A stretch of 64,000 nucleotides of DNA from Halisarca cf. caerulea (Eukaryota; Porifera; Demospongiae; Chondrillida; Halisarcidae): contig CAUJGJ010000040.1 of the NCBI GenBank assembly GCA_963170055.1, positions 1,039,401-1,103,400 of the forward strand. The letters are read 5' to 3'. This document shows, in pieces, positions 48,401 to 58,415 of the stretch. Below the pieces are notes generated by a model. That model was given only the letters and a program-made list of their open reading frames with translations, searched no databases and was not told where the DNA came from. The position numbers and the translations under genes are program-made. Each line of letters starts with the position of its first letter. Position 1 is the stretch's first letter.

Positions 48401-49310
48401 AATGCTTCTGCACCTATATATATTGTCAATGTAAAAAAATAATGTATAATGCTGGTATATTCCTATTAGTATATATAAGTATGCACTATCTATATGCAGG
48501 CACATATATACTGACTATATAGTCTTAGAAATTATAGTGATATATGACAGCCTGGCAGTCATTTTAGAACCATCATTTTTTGTTCACTTCCCTCATTAAC
48601 AAGTATAATATTATATCCTTTGTTTTGATGCCAATGTCACTGTATACAGGTACATGTTGCTTATGCAGTATTTTCATAGCCAATGTGTGTGATGGAGTGG
48701 GTGGGTGGGTGTTTGTATCTCTATATATGCGTGTCTGCATGCTTCTGAGAGTGTGTGTGTGTCACGATATATGTGTCTGTGTGTGTGTGTGTGCATGTGT
48801 GTGTGTCTGTGTGTATGTGCGTGTATGAAACATGTGCACAACCTACCTGTTACACTTCTAATTCTAGGTACCCATTCTTTTTGTAAATATTCATGTTTTG
48901 TGGTCATACTTCCAAAACAAGTCCTTTCACTTTTAATAGGGGCTGCAATACGCTGTGCAGCTTCAAGTAGTCTGCTTGGCCTTGATGGAAGTATGGCAGA
49001 TGGGTATTCCTCCTTAAGTAGCTCATATAGTACATTTGCAACATGCTGGCCACTCTTATAAGCTTGGTGTTCTGCCAATTCCAGTATCCGAATGACATCA
49101 CTGTATGTTGGTGATCCTGTATTATGTATAATATGCCGGATTATTTACAGGACTCATGCCATTCTGTTTGTATTGCTATTTGATTAATACTACTTTTAAC
49201 TTACCTTTATCTACTTGAGCATGCAAACGCCGAGTCTTCACTGGACCTGGATTTAGCTCAATCCCACTGATGAGTAGCAAAACCAAGGAGATTAGTAGTG
49301 CGGTTTTCAT
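45430..49310 (-). CDS. Large protein of the TAGGGGTC element, candidate transposase
   Basis: Exon 1 (ATG 49310 to 49205, donor GTAAGT) encodes a hydrophobic leader ending in a 2A-like motif. Exon 2 (49116-48847, donor GTAGGT) joins it with phases 1+2, and exon 3 (starting 48413) joins exon 2 the same way. Exon 3 holds HCSDNNCQCMDC and then a coiled coil. The frame changes near 47750, and a 547-codon stretch to 46022 follows, with IHLNTDGTT, GALTSDSAATQK, FCAMHLGINLR and NDVCESILG. This spacing of acidic residues recalls DDE/RNase-H-fold enzymes, but I infer that. After another frame change in an A-run near 46115 come a Lys-rich coiled coil and, past a third change near 45630, a Tudor-like end (IWFTGRVLDFD, GKYTVLYENE), stopping at 45430. 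The frame changes are either tiny introns or damage. About 1,080 residues in all. Confidence 0.65.
48690..48835. repeat. (GT)n-rich microsatellite in an intron
   Basis: GTGTGT runs, with a GTGGGTGGGTGG patch at about 48697-48711, lie just downstream of the exon 2 donor in the large gene. Confidence 0.9.
49242..49268 (-). other. 2A-like (StopGo) motif, SGIELNPGP
   Basis: The leader of the large protein ends LISGIELNPGP. Functional 2A peptides end D(V/I)ExNPGP, where the ribosome skips the last Gly-Pro bond. Here the Asp expected before I-E is absent and Gly takes its place, as if one codon were lost from SGDIELNPGP. With ATG at 49310, the motif ends at residue 23 after a hydrophobic core, like the combined signal-peptide/2A leaders reported in some invertebrate proteins. 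Confidence 0.6.
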
Positions 49311-49514
49311 TGTCTTCCAGCAGAGACCAATGCAAAGTTGTTTGCTGATCTTGGACTGAGTGTTGTGTTTAAAGAACACAGTTTGACAATTGAAAATTCC
49401 AATTTTGGCTCGCCAAGCAACCAGAGAGATCATTTCTGCATATTGGTGACACTATATTATCATCACATTTAATTGTATTGTATATTAGCCATCCGCTCAC
49501 CTATACGCCTAAGA

Positions 49515-50099
49515 TAGGGGTCACAATGAAAAATATCATTGCTGTCGGAAACATCCGAAAATAATGTTTTAGATGAAAGTCAGTACGGCGAATCTAATAG
49601 TGGTGACCGTTTTTCGATTGGTTGAAGTATGTCCAAGTTATGCGTAAAATCATATTTTGCTGCAACGCAGGTGGTTTAAGTAGAGCAACCTCCCCCAATT
49701 TTCTGCTATGGATAGCCAAGGGATGGATCATCCTTGCACAGCGTGAGGGTTTGTTTCGCGTATGTTTCGAGCTTGTAAGGACGTTTAGTGTGGAAATTTC
49801 GGAGACCCCCCTCCGACAAATGCAAGGATAACTGTCCGAAATACGTCTTTCCTAGTCGATCATGACAGTGGTGAGTATCTGCTACAATTTTGGATCCATT
49901 TCATTTAACTCCGCATTGGTGGAAAGTAGTTTTCTCGCGCGCGTTGCACCACAATTTTGATTAATTTTTATGCATAACTTGGTCATACTTCGACCAATCG
50001 AAAAACGGTTACCACCATTAGATTCGCCGTACTGAATTTCATCTAAAACAGTATTTTCGGATGATTCCGATGGCAATGAATTTTTCATTGTGACCCCTA
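49515..50099. mobile_element. MITE with TAGGGGTCACAA termini and 7-bp duplication
   Basis: Ends TAGGGGTCACAATGAAAAA are inverted over about 190 bp (49515-49680 against 49925-50099). The 7-bp duplication CCTAAGA lies at 49508-49514 and 50100-50106. The termini match the enclosing 6.4-kb element in the first 12 bases but differ further in, so it is a sister family, probably mobilised by a related enzyme. No coding. Confidence 0.85.
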
Positions 50100-51159
50100 C
50101 CTAAGAACGAGATCGATTCGAATTCTGCTTAATTATTCTTGATCAAATAACTCTGATTCAAAAATTATTACCCGCCAAACATCACGTGTTCGTGCATGCA
50201 CGTGACTTTAGAGTTGATGATGCTCAATTTTATACGTAGTCGTCGAAAGATTTTTTCCGAGGATGTTTCTAACGATATGACCTTGGATTGACAAGATAGA
50301 GGAATAAAAACTACTTTGAAACGCTATTTTACGTAATTATGAAGCTAAAGTAGCTTTCCGATTGGATTTTTCAGCTGCAACGAGTTAGGCGCTATCATCT
50401 AGGTGGTTCTAGGAGAGTAATCTTTCCAATTCTTGTCCTGTGTCAAGGTGAGACATAGTAGGCTATGATGCAGTGTGAGGGTTTGTTGTGTGTCAAATTT
50501 GACTGAGGAGTAAGGCTCCGCGCGAGTCGTTTTAGAGAATCTGTCGGATATTTGCTGGGTTACTTTGCGAACAGTGTCCGTTGAAATCTTCTTTCCGTGG
50601 CACACTGTAAATTAACATAGTGGTATTTAACACACAAGATTTGGGAATGATTCGTTCTGCTTCGACCTTTGTACGTGTGGTCTTCCTTCTCGCGCGTCCT
50701 CAAAACGGTGAATTTTTGTGTATAACTCGGCGAAATAACGATCGATCGAAAAACTAAAAGCGGCATTATATTCTTTTATTTAGACTCTACCTGCCTACCA
50801 AATTTCGAAAGATTCCAACAGTGTCGATTTTTTTGTTGCGACCCCTATACCTGGTTTATCGACCAAACCTGCGAACTTCATTGTAATCCCCAGTCATCAA
50901 AGTGGTCCCAGGATGAAAGAGCATGCAAGAATAAAATCGAAATTTCGAAGCGTTTAGGAGAAATCCTTATTTTAGACGCTAGAAAACGGCACCGAATCCG
51001 CCAGGTATGTGACGTCATTGGGGAGACCCTAAAGAACAACGTCACATGTCATGACATCATGTGACATCATCCAGAAGCCCGTAAATAGCGTGGATCTACT
51101 GCACTAGTTGATCCCATAAATCCAATAATAGCTAAAATGATTGTATTGAATGTGCTTAC

Positions 51160-51684
51160 CTGGCTGGATACATCTCCCAATTCACGATCAGTTGTGTATG
51201 GTGTTTTGATACAAGCTATTGGTGTTGGCAACACAAAGGGAGAAGTTTTGTTGAAGAGTAAGTAGTATGTCATTGTAGGTAAGTACACTCCAAATTCAAG
51301 ATATGACATTTTACTCTGAATGCTGTATATTGATGAAGTTGTCCACATGTGCCATTGTAATTTCTGATAAGTATAGTTCAGTGTTGGATAGGTTTTCCAT
51401 GGGTAGGTTCCCTGGGAGCACTCGGGAGGAAGCTGATCTGTGTAGTTGGTGAAGTAGGCCAAGATGAAACTGGCTGGTTTGGCTTGATTGACGGGATAGA
51501 AGGCCTTGAGGAGTTGTTGGTGATTGTCAGAGTAGACTTTGATGGAGTCCAGTACTTCCTGAGGATCATCACAATACTGCATAGTATTGCAAGTACCGTT
51601 GACCAAACTGAGTGAAAGTAGGAGTTCGAATACATGAAATATCGGTAAACTCTCTAGGTTCATGTCTACTGATGTTTGAAACAA
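51160..51684 (-). CDS. Membrane protein, proximal exon with signal peptide and ectodomain
   Basis: The frame starts at ATG 51684, with a second ATG at 51663 that would put the hydrophobic stretch (LPIFHVFELLLSLSLVNG) at the very N-terminus, as in a signal peptide. The mature part has several Cys (GTCNTMQYC, PPECSQ, ACIKTP) and N-glycosylation sequons (NGTC, NYTD, NYTY, NKTS), fitting an extracellular domain. The exon ends ...GDVSSQ at CAG|GTAAGC (donor at 51159). The reading past the donor (VSTFNTIILAIIGFMG) is intronic, though it could encode a membrane helix if unspliced. The intron to 40071 is 11.1 kb and holds the Merlin and two other elements. The distal exon adds about five membrane segments. 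Family not recognised. Confidence 0.6.
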
Positions 51685-51888
51685 GTGTAATAATGTGTGA
51701 AACTAGTTCTGGTGTATAGCTTTATACATTGTACATATAGGCAGTGATATATTATTCATTTTCAGTAGAAATTTTCCCCATTATGCATTGGCAGTGTTAC
51801 ATAATTCAGTTTCAGTAGACTTTTGTACATAGAACAACATATAAGAATGTATTGATGTGTCACATTCGGAAGAAATCTTGACATTCGC

Positions 51889-52769
51889 AGGTAGGATATG
51901 GTAGATTCGTGGTTGCAAAGGGTATCTTGTGGTTTTGACAGGTATGCAATTAAATCGTCACGCCCAATACAAATTATTACGTTCTTACCGTGTGACCATC
52001 TCGCTAATATTCAAGATTTGAATGGTTGCACCATCAATAGAAGCGATTCCGGCCGACCAAGTTAGCAAATGGATGGTAGTAAACTCTAAACTTGCAAATT
52101 TGCGAGCGATCGAGCTTCGAAAGTTCTGACTTGCCTTCGAAGTTATGATCGTATGTACTGCGTATAAATTATAGCCTCTCTACACTCGAGAACACGTGAT
52201 GAACATGTGACCAAGGCTAGAGAAGAACTCTTGTCCATAAGAAAGTTATGTCCAAAAACGCGGTCGAGCAAACTTTGGTCTGTATGTTTGAAACTACGTC
52301 AGATTATCCCTTAAAGACCGAACTTCAAATGCTGGTTATGGGAAGACTGTAGATCTTTCCATTCAGTTTATGTCAAGCCGTTTGCTGTTACTACCGTACT
52401 TTTAAAGCAGAAATCCGTAGACATAACATTGGAGGGATGGACTATCGCTCTCCCATAACCAGAAAAGTAAGATAAGGGTATGTTGAGTGTTATGAATTGA
52501 CTTGTGTGCTCAAACTCGGAGATTTTCTCGACTGCGTTTTTGAATCTTTATTATTTTTATATGGTGACGGAAAATCGGTCATACAGAAATTTCAGAACAT
52601 TGTTGGTTGCTTTATGTACATATGCATAACATATGAAGGTTATACTTTCTGTTTGTGTTGTTTCTTGGGGCGTAGCATCTACAAAAAGTTAAAACAAGGC
52701 CTTGAATTCGAGATGTTCGAAAGTGGCCGCCATTTTGTTTTATGGCAAAACTGGACATAATTTACCTGC
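51889..52769. mobile_element. Possible TIR element related to family C
   Basis: The left end GCAGGTAGGATATGG and the right end GGACATAATTTACCTGC are imperfect inverted repeats of the CAGGTAGGTTATG type seen at 53027 and 53899. The interior lacks coding. Boundaries are uncertain. Confidence 0.35.
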
Positions 52770-52879
52770 GTTCTGATTTCATGTAATCAGTCATAATATG
52801 AGGAAACCATATAGTATATCAATATCCTCGTTATAAGACACTCAATACTCACTTCCTCTAACCCTAGTGGTGGTAGTAA

Positions 52880-52898
52880 TCGGGGGGGGGGGGGGGTA
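52880..52898. repeat. Poly-G run
   Basis: A run of about 14 G (ATCGGGG...GGTAGGG), prone to replication and sequencing slippage. Confidence 0.8.
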
Positions 52899-53026
52899 GG
52901 GTAGTCTTATATGGAATTTAGTCCACCAAGTTGAGTGGTTGTGGACATCTGGTAAGCAGAGAAATTATTTATGCCGCTACAAGCTTATACGCCCACTTCA
53001 ATAGTAGGCCTAGACACAGGTGATTT

Positions 53027-53899
53027 ATGTGCACATAAAGCGAAATTTCAAAATGGCCGCCGCAAAGTTGGTCACAAATGCACCCCGTTTTCTTCTTTCG
53101 GAGTAGATAATTTGAAGAAACAAAGATAAAAGTAAGCTATTTGAACACTTTAACCCCTATTTCTTTACTTTGTTTACTTCGAACCAACGTATTGAAGGAG
53201 AAAATAGGGACTTATTTGATGTATATGATTTTAACTTCATCCCAAAACGCGGAATACTCAACGATTGTACGGAGGCAAGCTATGTACAGCGAAGAGTTCT
53301 TTGGAACGGTAGCTAACTTTTCACCGTAGGGCCTCAAGAAATTCAACTTCATTCCTGAGATGTGCAGGTTTTTCTGTTATTTTAGGAAAAATATTACACA
53401 AACACGTGCACATAAAACGAAAGAAACAAGCTTTTACGAGGCTCTATGGTGAAAAGTTAGTCTTACCCTTTGTTAACAAGCTTGTAAATTATCGAAGCTC
53501 CAGCGGGTGGTTTTCATCTCCGCGTTTTGAGAAGAAAACTAGTCGTCCAAAATACTCTTCTTCTAGCTACAGTCACACACGTCAGGTGACTGTTACTTGT
53601 AAACGTATAGTTGCGAAAGTATACGGACTTTCGTACGCAAAGCCTTTGTTCAAATTCGAAGCAAAATTGGGCAAAAAGGAACAAAACGCGTACAAAAATT
53701 CGAACAAGAGGAAGAATTGGAGATGTTTGAGACTTACATGTGCACAAATTCAATTTGGCTTGCTAAATGATCAAAGTGCATCGTGAATAGTCACGCAAAC
53801 TGCACCTGATCACGGCTCGATAATGAGATGCAAATTGATTACAATGTGTGAAGCCACAAAAACGCCCCTCAGCTGCTCGATGTGCACATAACCTACCTG
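53027..53899. mobile_element. TIR family C element, copy 2
   Basis: Inverted ends CAGGTGATTTATGTGCACAT and ATGTGCACATAACCTACCTG enclose 0.87 kb. Inner segments (TAGCTAACTTTTCACCGTAG, CCTTTGTTAACAAGCTTGTAA) align with the copy at 36683-38524. No coding. Confidence 0.65.
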
Positions 53900-53924
53900 C
53901 GGATGTCCCTCCTAATTTATCTAT

Positions 53925-54015
53925 CATATGTACATGTGTACACACATACACGTGCACACACACATGTGCACAAGCATCTACACACACGTGCAAAATACAC
54001 ACAGAGAGAGAGAAG
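53925..54015. repeat. CA-rich simple sequence
   Basis: ACACATACACGTGCACACACACATG-like text grading into GAGAGAGAG. Short frames through it are low-complexity. Confidence 0.8.
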
Positions 54016-54840
54016 TTTGTCCAGTCTGTTTCTCCACGATAACATGGAATTCATCAATTACAGTACACTTCATTAAAATCGTGATGCTAACCGAAATCCG
54101 TTTACAGGTATTAGCACATCTTCAGTGACAGAAAAGCAGTTGCAAAAGCGAAATAATCGCTTTGCTTTGCGATTTACGGTAAGCTGTAATCTGATAGCGT
54201 TTACCCAAATTCATCTTTCTTGGTTCACCCGTAGATACTGCAAAATCCTTGTCCTTTGTAATGAACATGCTGCAACGTGAATGTATACTTCTATCAAATT
54301 CCAAAGAAAGTCAAAGGAGTGACGCTTGTCAGCTAATTAACGAAGCAGCGAATTTCCATTTGCGTGACTTTATCTTCACAATGACTGACTTCAAATATAC
54401 CTCAAGGTACGTCTTGCCGTCATATCTAAATAAACTGTTACCTTCATCATAGATACTAAATGCCTTCATAAAGAAAAATATAAGTCTAAATGTAAACTGA
54501 AATGTGTTAATGCTTCGCACTTGGCGCTTAAATTAGCGCTAATCAATCACCAAACGCCAACAGATAGTAGAAACTCGCCAAACACTAAACATGACAGAAA
54601 GTGTCAAATTCGAACTGGAAAGCACTATTCTCGTCAGTTTTCTTATGAAGTGTACTGTATGTGTCCTTCAGGGTTTTCTGGCAAATATTCAAATAATTCA
54701 ATAGCTACTAAGGAGCTTTTACCATTGTTGAGCTTTGCTTCTATACTATCCCTACAGTCAGGATCTATAAGTTTTTTTCTTCTAGCAGTGGAATTCTAGC
54801 AGTAATCGATGCAAGTCTTACAGCGATCAACCTTATAGTT
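54016..54840. other. No gene recognised
   Basis: No coding signal. The left terminus of the decayed piggyBac should lie here, but I could not find its TTAACCCCTTAACGCC end. Confidence 0.45.
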
Positions 54841-55922
54841 TTCGTATAAATTGCTGTACAAAGTTGACATGGTAACACACGTGTACACAGAGAAACGCTA
54901 ATATACAAATTAGTTTACAATGTTATAGAAAGTGTTTGAATAAAATGGCTACTGCTCCATCCACTTTTCGGAATGCCCAGGGAGATTTCTAGCCGTATGA
55001 TACACTCGGAAGCATTTCGTTGGGCACAGTGGTATAGGATGTTCCTTGGAGCAGTCTGAGCAGCAATACTTCGTTCTCTTCCGAGTAGGACAGATGCGGC
55101 ACTGCTGTGGTTCGGGGATCATGTCTGGAAAGTGTCTTCCCAAAAGTTTCTCTGATGTGTGTACTCCTTCTTTTTCGGGAGGAAAAAGACAACATCAAGG
55201 CTTCAGAAAGAGAGATTATGTAATCTTTCAAGGTGAGCTGTTTTGTCCTGGCTCTTTCGGTGTACATTATGTAGCTGTTGACTACTGTGGTGTCTACCAA
55301 AAAGTAAAACAACCGAAGCCACCATTTCTTTGATTTTCAGCTACAAGAGTAAATCTTTTGCCTAGAGTCAAATAAATCTACCCCTCCCATGTGTGCGTTG
55401 TAGTGTTTGACGCTCTCTGGGAAAGAAACCTGTGCTCTAGAACCATCTTTGTTGCGTCGGGTAACGTTGGTATGTGTGCCAGGCTGTGCCACAGTATTTA
55501 TGAAGGCAACTGCCTTTTTATCCTTCCATATCAGGCATTCCACATTACTATCAAGCACCACTGATCTGTCATCCCCTCGATTCATTTGTTTGTTCAATGC
55601 TTTGGTGTCTTTCAATTCCTTAGGCCACCCCTTGTACATTACCCTTGCTGTCCCAATCATGTAAGTGCTCACTGAGAGTAAAAATTTTGCCAACAAAACT
55701 GATGAAAAGTAGTTGTCCATGTACACGTGATGACCTTTGTTGTACAGTGGCTGTGTCATTGATTTCACAACTTTTGCTGCCAATCCATCATCTGGACTGT
55801 CATGGGCAGAAGTTGATGCCTTACCAGCATAGATCTCTATGTTGTACTACAAGCCATTGCGGGAATTGCAAAGACACCAAGTTTTATAGCCTCGTTTTGT
55901 AGGTTTCATAGGCATGTACTGT

Positions 55923-58415
55923 TTAACCCTTTTCGGTTTATCGTCCACTTTAGTGGATGCGTATGTTCGCGTTTGCGCATATGGATAATTTATACGCGTT
56001 CACGTTCGTCATCCACTTTAGTGGATAGTCGTTATTGTGGCTTGTTTTGGCGCGATATCGAGCGAAATAACCTTCTGTTTCGCTTTTTTGTTATTCTCTT
56101 ACCTTGCTTTACTTAATGGTGACCGATTTAGACACTAGTTTTCTGAAAAGGTACGTGTACATGAGGTTATTTGGACGTAAACTGTATGTAGGCAATCTCT
56201 AGGCGTTTTTAGATATGTGCTAAGGGTTTTGTCTTCTGTAGATGTTCTTTCAGTGCGTACTAAAGCTTCTTTACAAAATTAGTCACCAACTAGCCAGCGA
56301 TTTTTGACTTTGTATTACTTCTAGCTGTTTTATTATTGCTAGCTAAGTAATACAAGGTTGCCCCCCAAAATCACTGCTACATTATTAGCATTTACACATA
56401 ACATGCACAAGTATAAGCATAACACAAACAGTAATGTCTACAGATGGCTCAAAGAATGGATGATTTGAGTGCATTAGGACTTATGATGGACCATGAGTCT
56501 GACTGGAATGATAGTGAAGACGATGTAGACTACCAGGATGAGAATGGCTTTGATGAACAGTATGAGCCACTAGATATTGCACAGCTTGATGATCACATTG
56601 AAGAAGTTAGTGGTTTTCAACAGGAAGAAAGCATTGATGATGACTCAATGGACATGGACAGCAGCACACCGGCAAATGTTGACTTTTCAGAGCCTGTTGG
56701 TCCTGCTCTACCACATCTCCCCAGTAGCGCAACACCATTAGATTTCTTCATGCTGATGGTTGGAGCTGATTTCTTTGAGTACCTGGCAACTGAGACCAAC
56801 AGATATGCTCAGCAGAATCCACCTCCTGCTTCCTACAAATGGCAAGATACAACTGCCAGTGAAATGATGCTCTTCATTGGCATGATTTATGCCATGGGCC
56901 TCAATGTGCAGCCACAACTTTTGGATTACTGGAAGAATGATCCTATCCTTGGTGCTCCCGGGATAGTACATGGCATGCCCATCCTGCGATTCAAGGCACT
57001 GCTGTCTGCGATCCACCTTAATGACAACACCACTGCTAAGGCAAGGGGTGAGCCAGGGTACGACAAGCTGCACAAGGTCAGGCCTTTCTTCAACAGGCTT
57101 CAAAAGAATTTCTTAAAGAAGTACCATCCGGGCAGGGAAAATTCCATCGATGAAGCTATGGTGGGATTCAAAGGGCGATCATCATTGAAGCAGTACATGC
57201 CGATGAAAACCACAAAACGGGGATACAAGGTGTGGTGCAGAAGTGATGCTAAAACGGGGTACATGTGCGATTTTCAAGTGTACTGTGGAGCAAGTGGACC
57301 ATCTGAGCACAGCTTGGGTACAAAAGTGGTATTGGATCTTGCTAAGCCACTGTTTGGCAAGGGATACCACCTTTATTTTGACAATTTTTTCAGTTCGGTC
57401 GACCTAGCAAACATCCTATTGACTCACAAGACTGGAATGATTGCAACAACCAGGGCTAATAGGAAGAAGTACCCAAAGCAGCTGCATAAAACAGTATTGG
57501 CACGTGGGGAGTCCAAACACCACAATGTTGGAGACGTGGATTGTTTTGTGTGGCAAGATAAGAAGCAAGTCCACTTTATAAACACCATCTCACAGCCACA
57601 GAGGATAACTATGGTCAGGCGCAAGAACAAAGATGGGAGCACAGTGGACATATCTTGTCCAGAATCTGTCCACCTATATAACCAATACATGGGTGGAGTG
57701 GACAATGCAGATGCAAAACGCAAAGTCTACAGTTGCTCCCGGCGGGCAAAGAAGTGGTGGCTGCGTCTACTTTACTTCGGTCTCGACGTTGCTCCAGTGA
57801 ATGCCCATATACTTCAGCAGCAGACACCAAATTGCCCAGCTATCACCCAGAAAGACTTTCGCCTGGAACTAGCCAAAGAACTGATGAGTTCGTTTTCAGC
57901 GAGGAAACTTCCAGGACGAAGGAGTACCGATGGCGGCCCTTCCAGGTTTACGGAACGCCATTTCCCTGATAATTTGGGTAAATCACTTCATTGTCGGATA
58001 TGTGCGGCTTCGAAGATCAGAAAACGCACCAGCTATTGTTACAAGGAATGCTGCCCATCCACACCTGTTCCTCTTTGTGTTGCGCCTTGTTTCAAGCTGT
58101 ACCACACCAAAAACTGATTCCGCGGTGTGGCAAGACATCGCGGTCGCCATTTTATTTCCTGTAAAATATCGTAAATGGATTGTATAACTCAGTAGATTAA
58201 AGGAAGTTTGACTTAACAGAACTATTTTGTACATGTTCCTTAGACGTTGAAACTTCGTGTACATTGTATTCTTATTATGACTGATATTATAGCTAAGTAT
58301 CAACATAATCGGGCAAACTTTAATAATTCGAACTTTAGTGGTTACGATCCACTAAAGTGGACGGTGAACGCGAGCGACCTATATTCGTGCAAACTCGAGA
58401 ACTAAAAAGGGTTAA
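55923..58415 (+). mobile_element. piggyBac element, apparently complete
   Basis: TTAA at 55923-55926 and 58412-58415 bounds ends CCCTTTTCGGTTTATCG and ACTAAAAAGGG. Palindromes TCCACTTTAGTGGA lie at 55944-55957 and 56012-56025, and TCCACTAAAGTGGA at 58348-58361. It sits in the coding frame of an older piggyBac. Dropping it with one TTAA restores that frame across CTTAAACAG, so the insertion postdates at least part of the host copy's coding life. Confidence 0.92.
56444..58117 (+). CDS. piggyBac-like transposase, intact 557-residue frame
   Basis: ATG at 56444 opens MAQRMDDLSALGLMMD, followed by an acidic N-terminus (DWNDSEDDVD) and the linker FSEPVGPALPHLPSSATPLDFF. The DDE_Tnp_1_7 catalytic domain shows acidic residues in NSIDEAMVGFKG, YFDNFFSSVDL and MGGVDNADAKRK, the DDD/D set used for hairpin-mediated TTAA transposition. 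The C-terminus is a zinc-binding Cys-rich domain (LHCRICAASK, SYCYKECC, VPLCVAPCFKLYHTKN) for binding the ends. There are no introns, stops or frameshifts, and the length matches active family members. With complete termini around it, this is the likeliest active transposase in the window. It could also mobilise the deleted copy at 18434-19292, which shares its palindromes. Confidence 0.93.
   Translation: MAQRMDDLSALGLMMDHESDWNDSEDDVDYQDENGFDEQYEPLDIAQLDDHIEEVSGFQQEESIDDDSMDMDSSTPANVDFSEPVGPALPHLPSSATPLDFFMLMVGADFFEYLATETNRYAQQNPPPASYKWQDTTASEMMLFIGMIYAMGLNVQPQLLDYWKNDPILGAPGIVHGMPILRFKALLSAIHLNDNTTAKARGEPGYDKLHKVRPFFNRLQKNFLKKYHPGRENSIDEAMVGFKGRSSLKQYMPMKTTKRGYKVWCRSDAKTGYMCDFQVYCGASGPSEHSLGTKVVLDLAKPLFGKGYHLYFDNFFSSVDLANILLTHKTGMIATTRANRKKYPKQLHKTVLARGESKHHNVGDVDCFVWQDKKQVHFINTISQPQRITMVRRKNKDGSTVDISCPESVHLYNQYMGGVDNADAKRKVYSCSRRAKKWWLRLLYFGLDVAPVNAHILQQQTPNCPAITQKDFRLELAKELMSSFSARKLPGRRSTDGGPSRFTERHFPDNLGKSLHCRICAASKIRKRTSYCYKECCPSTPVPLCVAPCFKLYHTKN

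Larger units (their letters stand above)
44457..50847 (-). mobile_element. Unclassified DNA transposon, long TIRs, 7-bp target duplication
   Basis: Termini begin TAGGGGTCGCAA and remain inverted repeats for about 400-450 bp (44457-44905 against 50400-50847). A 7-bp duplication TACCTGG flanks them (44450-44456, 50848-50854). The element sits inside the Merlin just 3' of its gene. It carries one spliced minus-strand gene (49310-45430) and a smaller element with related ends (49515-50099). The terminal motif, 7-bp duplication and large protein do not match a superfamily I can name with confidence; Dada (6-7 bp) or an unusual hAT relative are alternatives. Confidence 0.8.
42531..51114 (-). mobile_element. 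Merlin DNA transposon, 8.6 kb as it stands
   Basis: Inverted termini of about 230 bp start GGATCAACTAGTGCAGTAGA at both ends and stay similar to about 42760 and 50885. An 8-bp target duplication, CATAAATC, flanks it (42523-42530, 51115-51122), as expected for Merlin. Removing the nested element at 44457-50847 with one copy of its duplication leaves about 2.2 kb, the normal Merlin size. It encodes an IS1016/IS1595-type transposase on the minus strand and sits in an intron of a host gene. Confidence 0.9.

Noticed and set aside
48580..48830. Val/Cys-rich open frame through the GT tract, and similar frames at 4044-4403 and 53763-54128
   Set aside because: Dinucleotide microsatellite translation only.
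51121..51160. Reading the membrane-protein exon past 51160 as coding (VSTFNTIILAIIGFMG...)
   Set aside because: A strong CAG|GTAAGC donor precedes it and the frame soon enters the Merlin terminus. A phase-matched acceptor exists at 40071.
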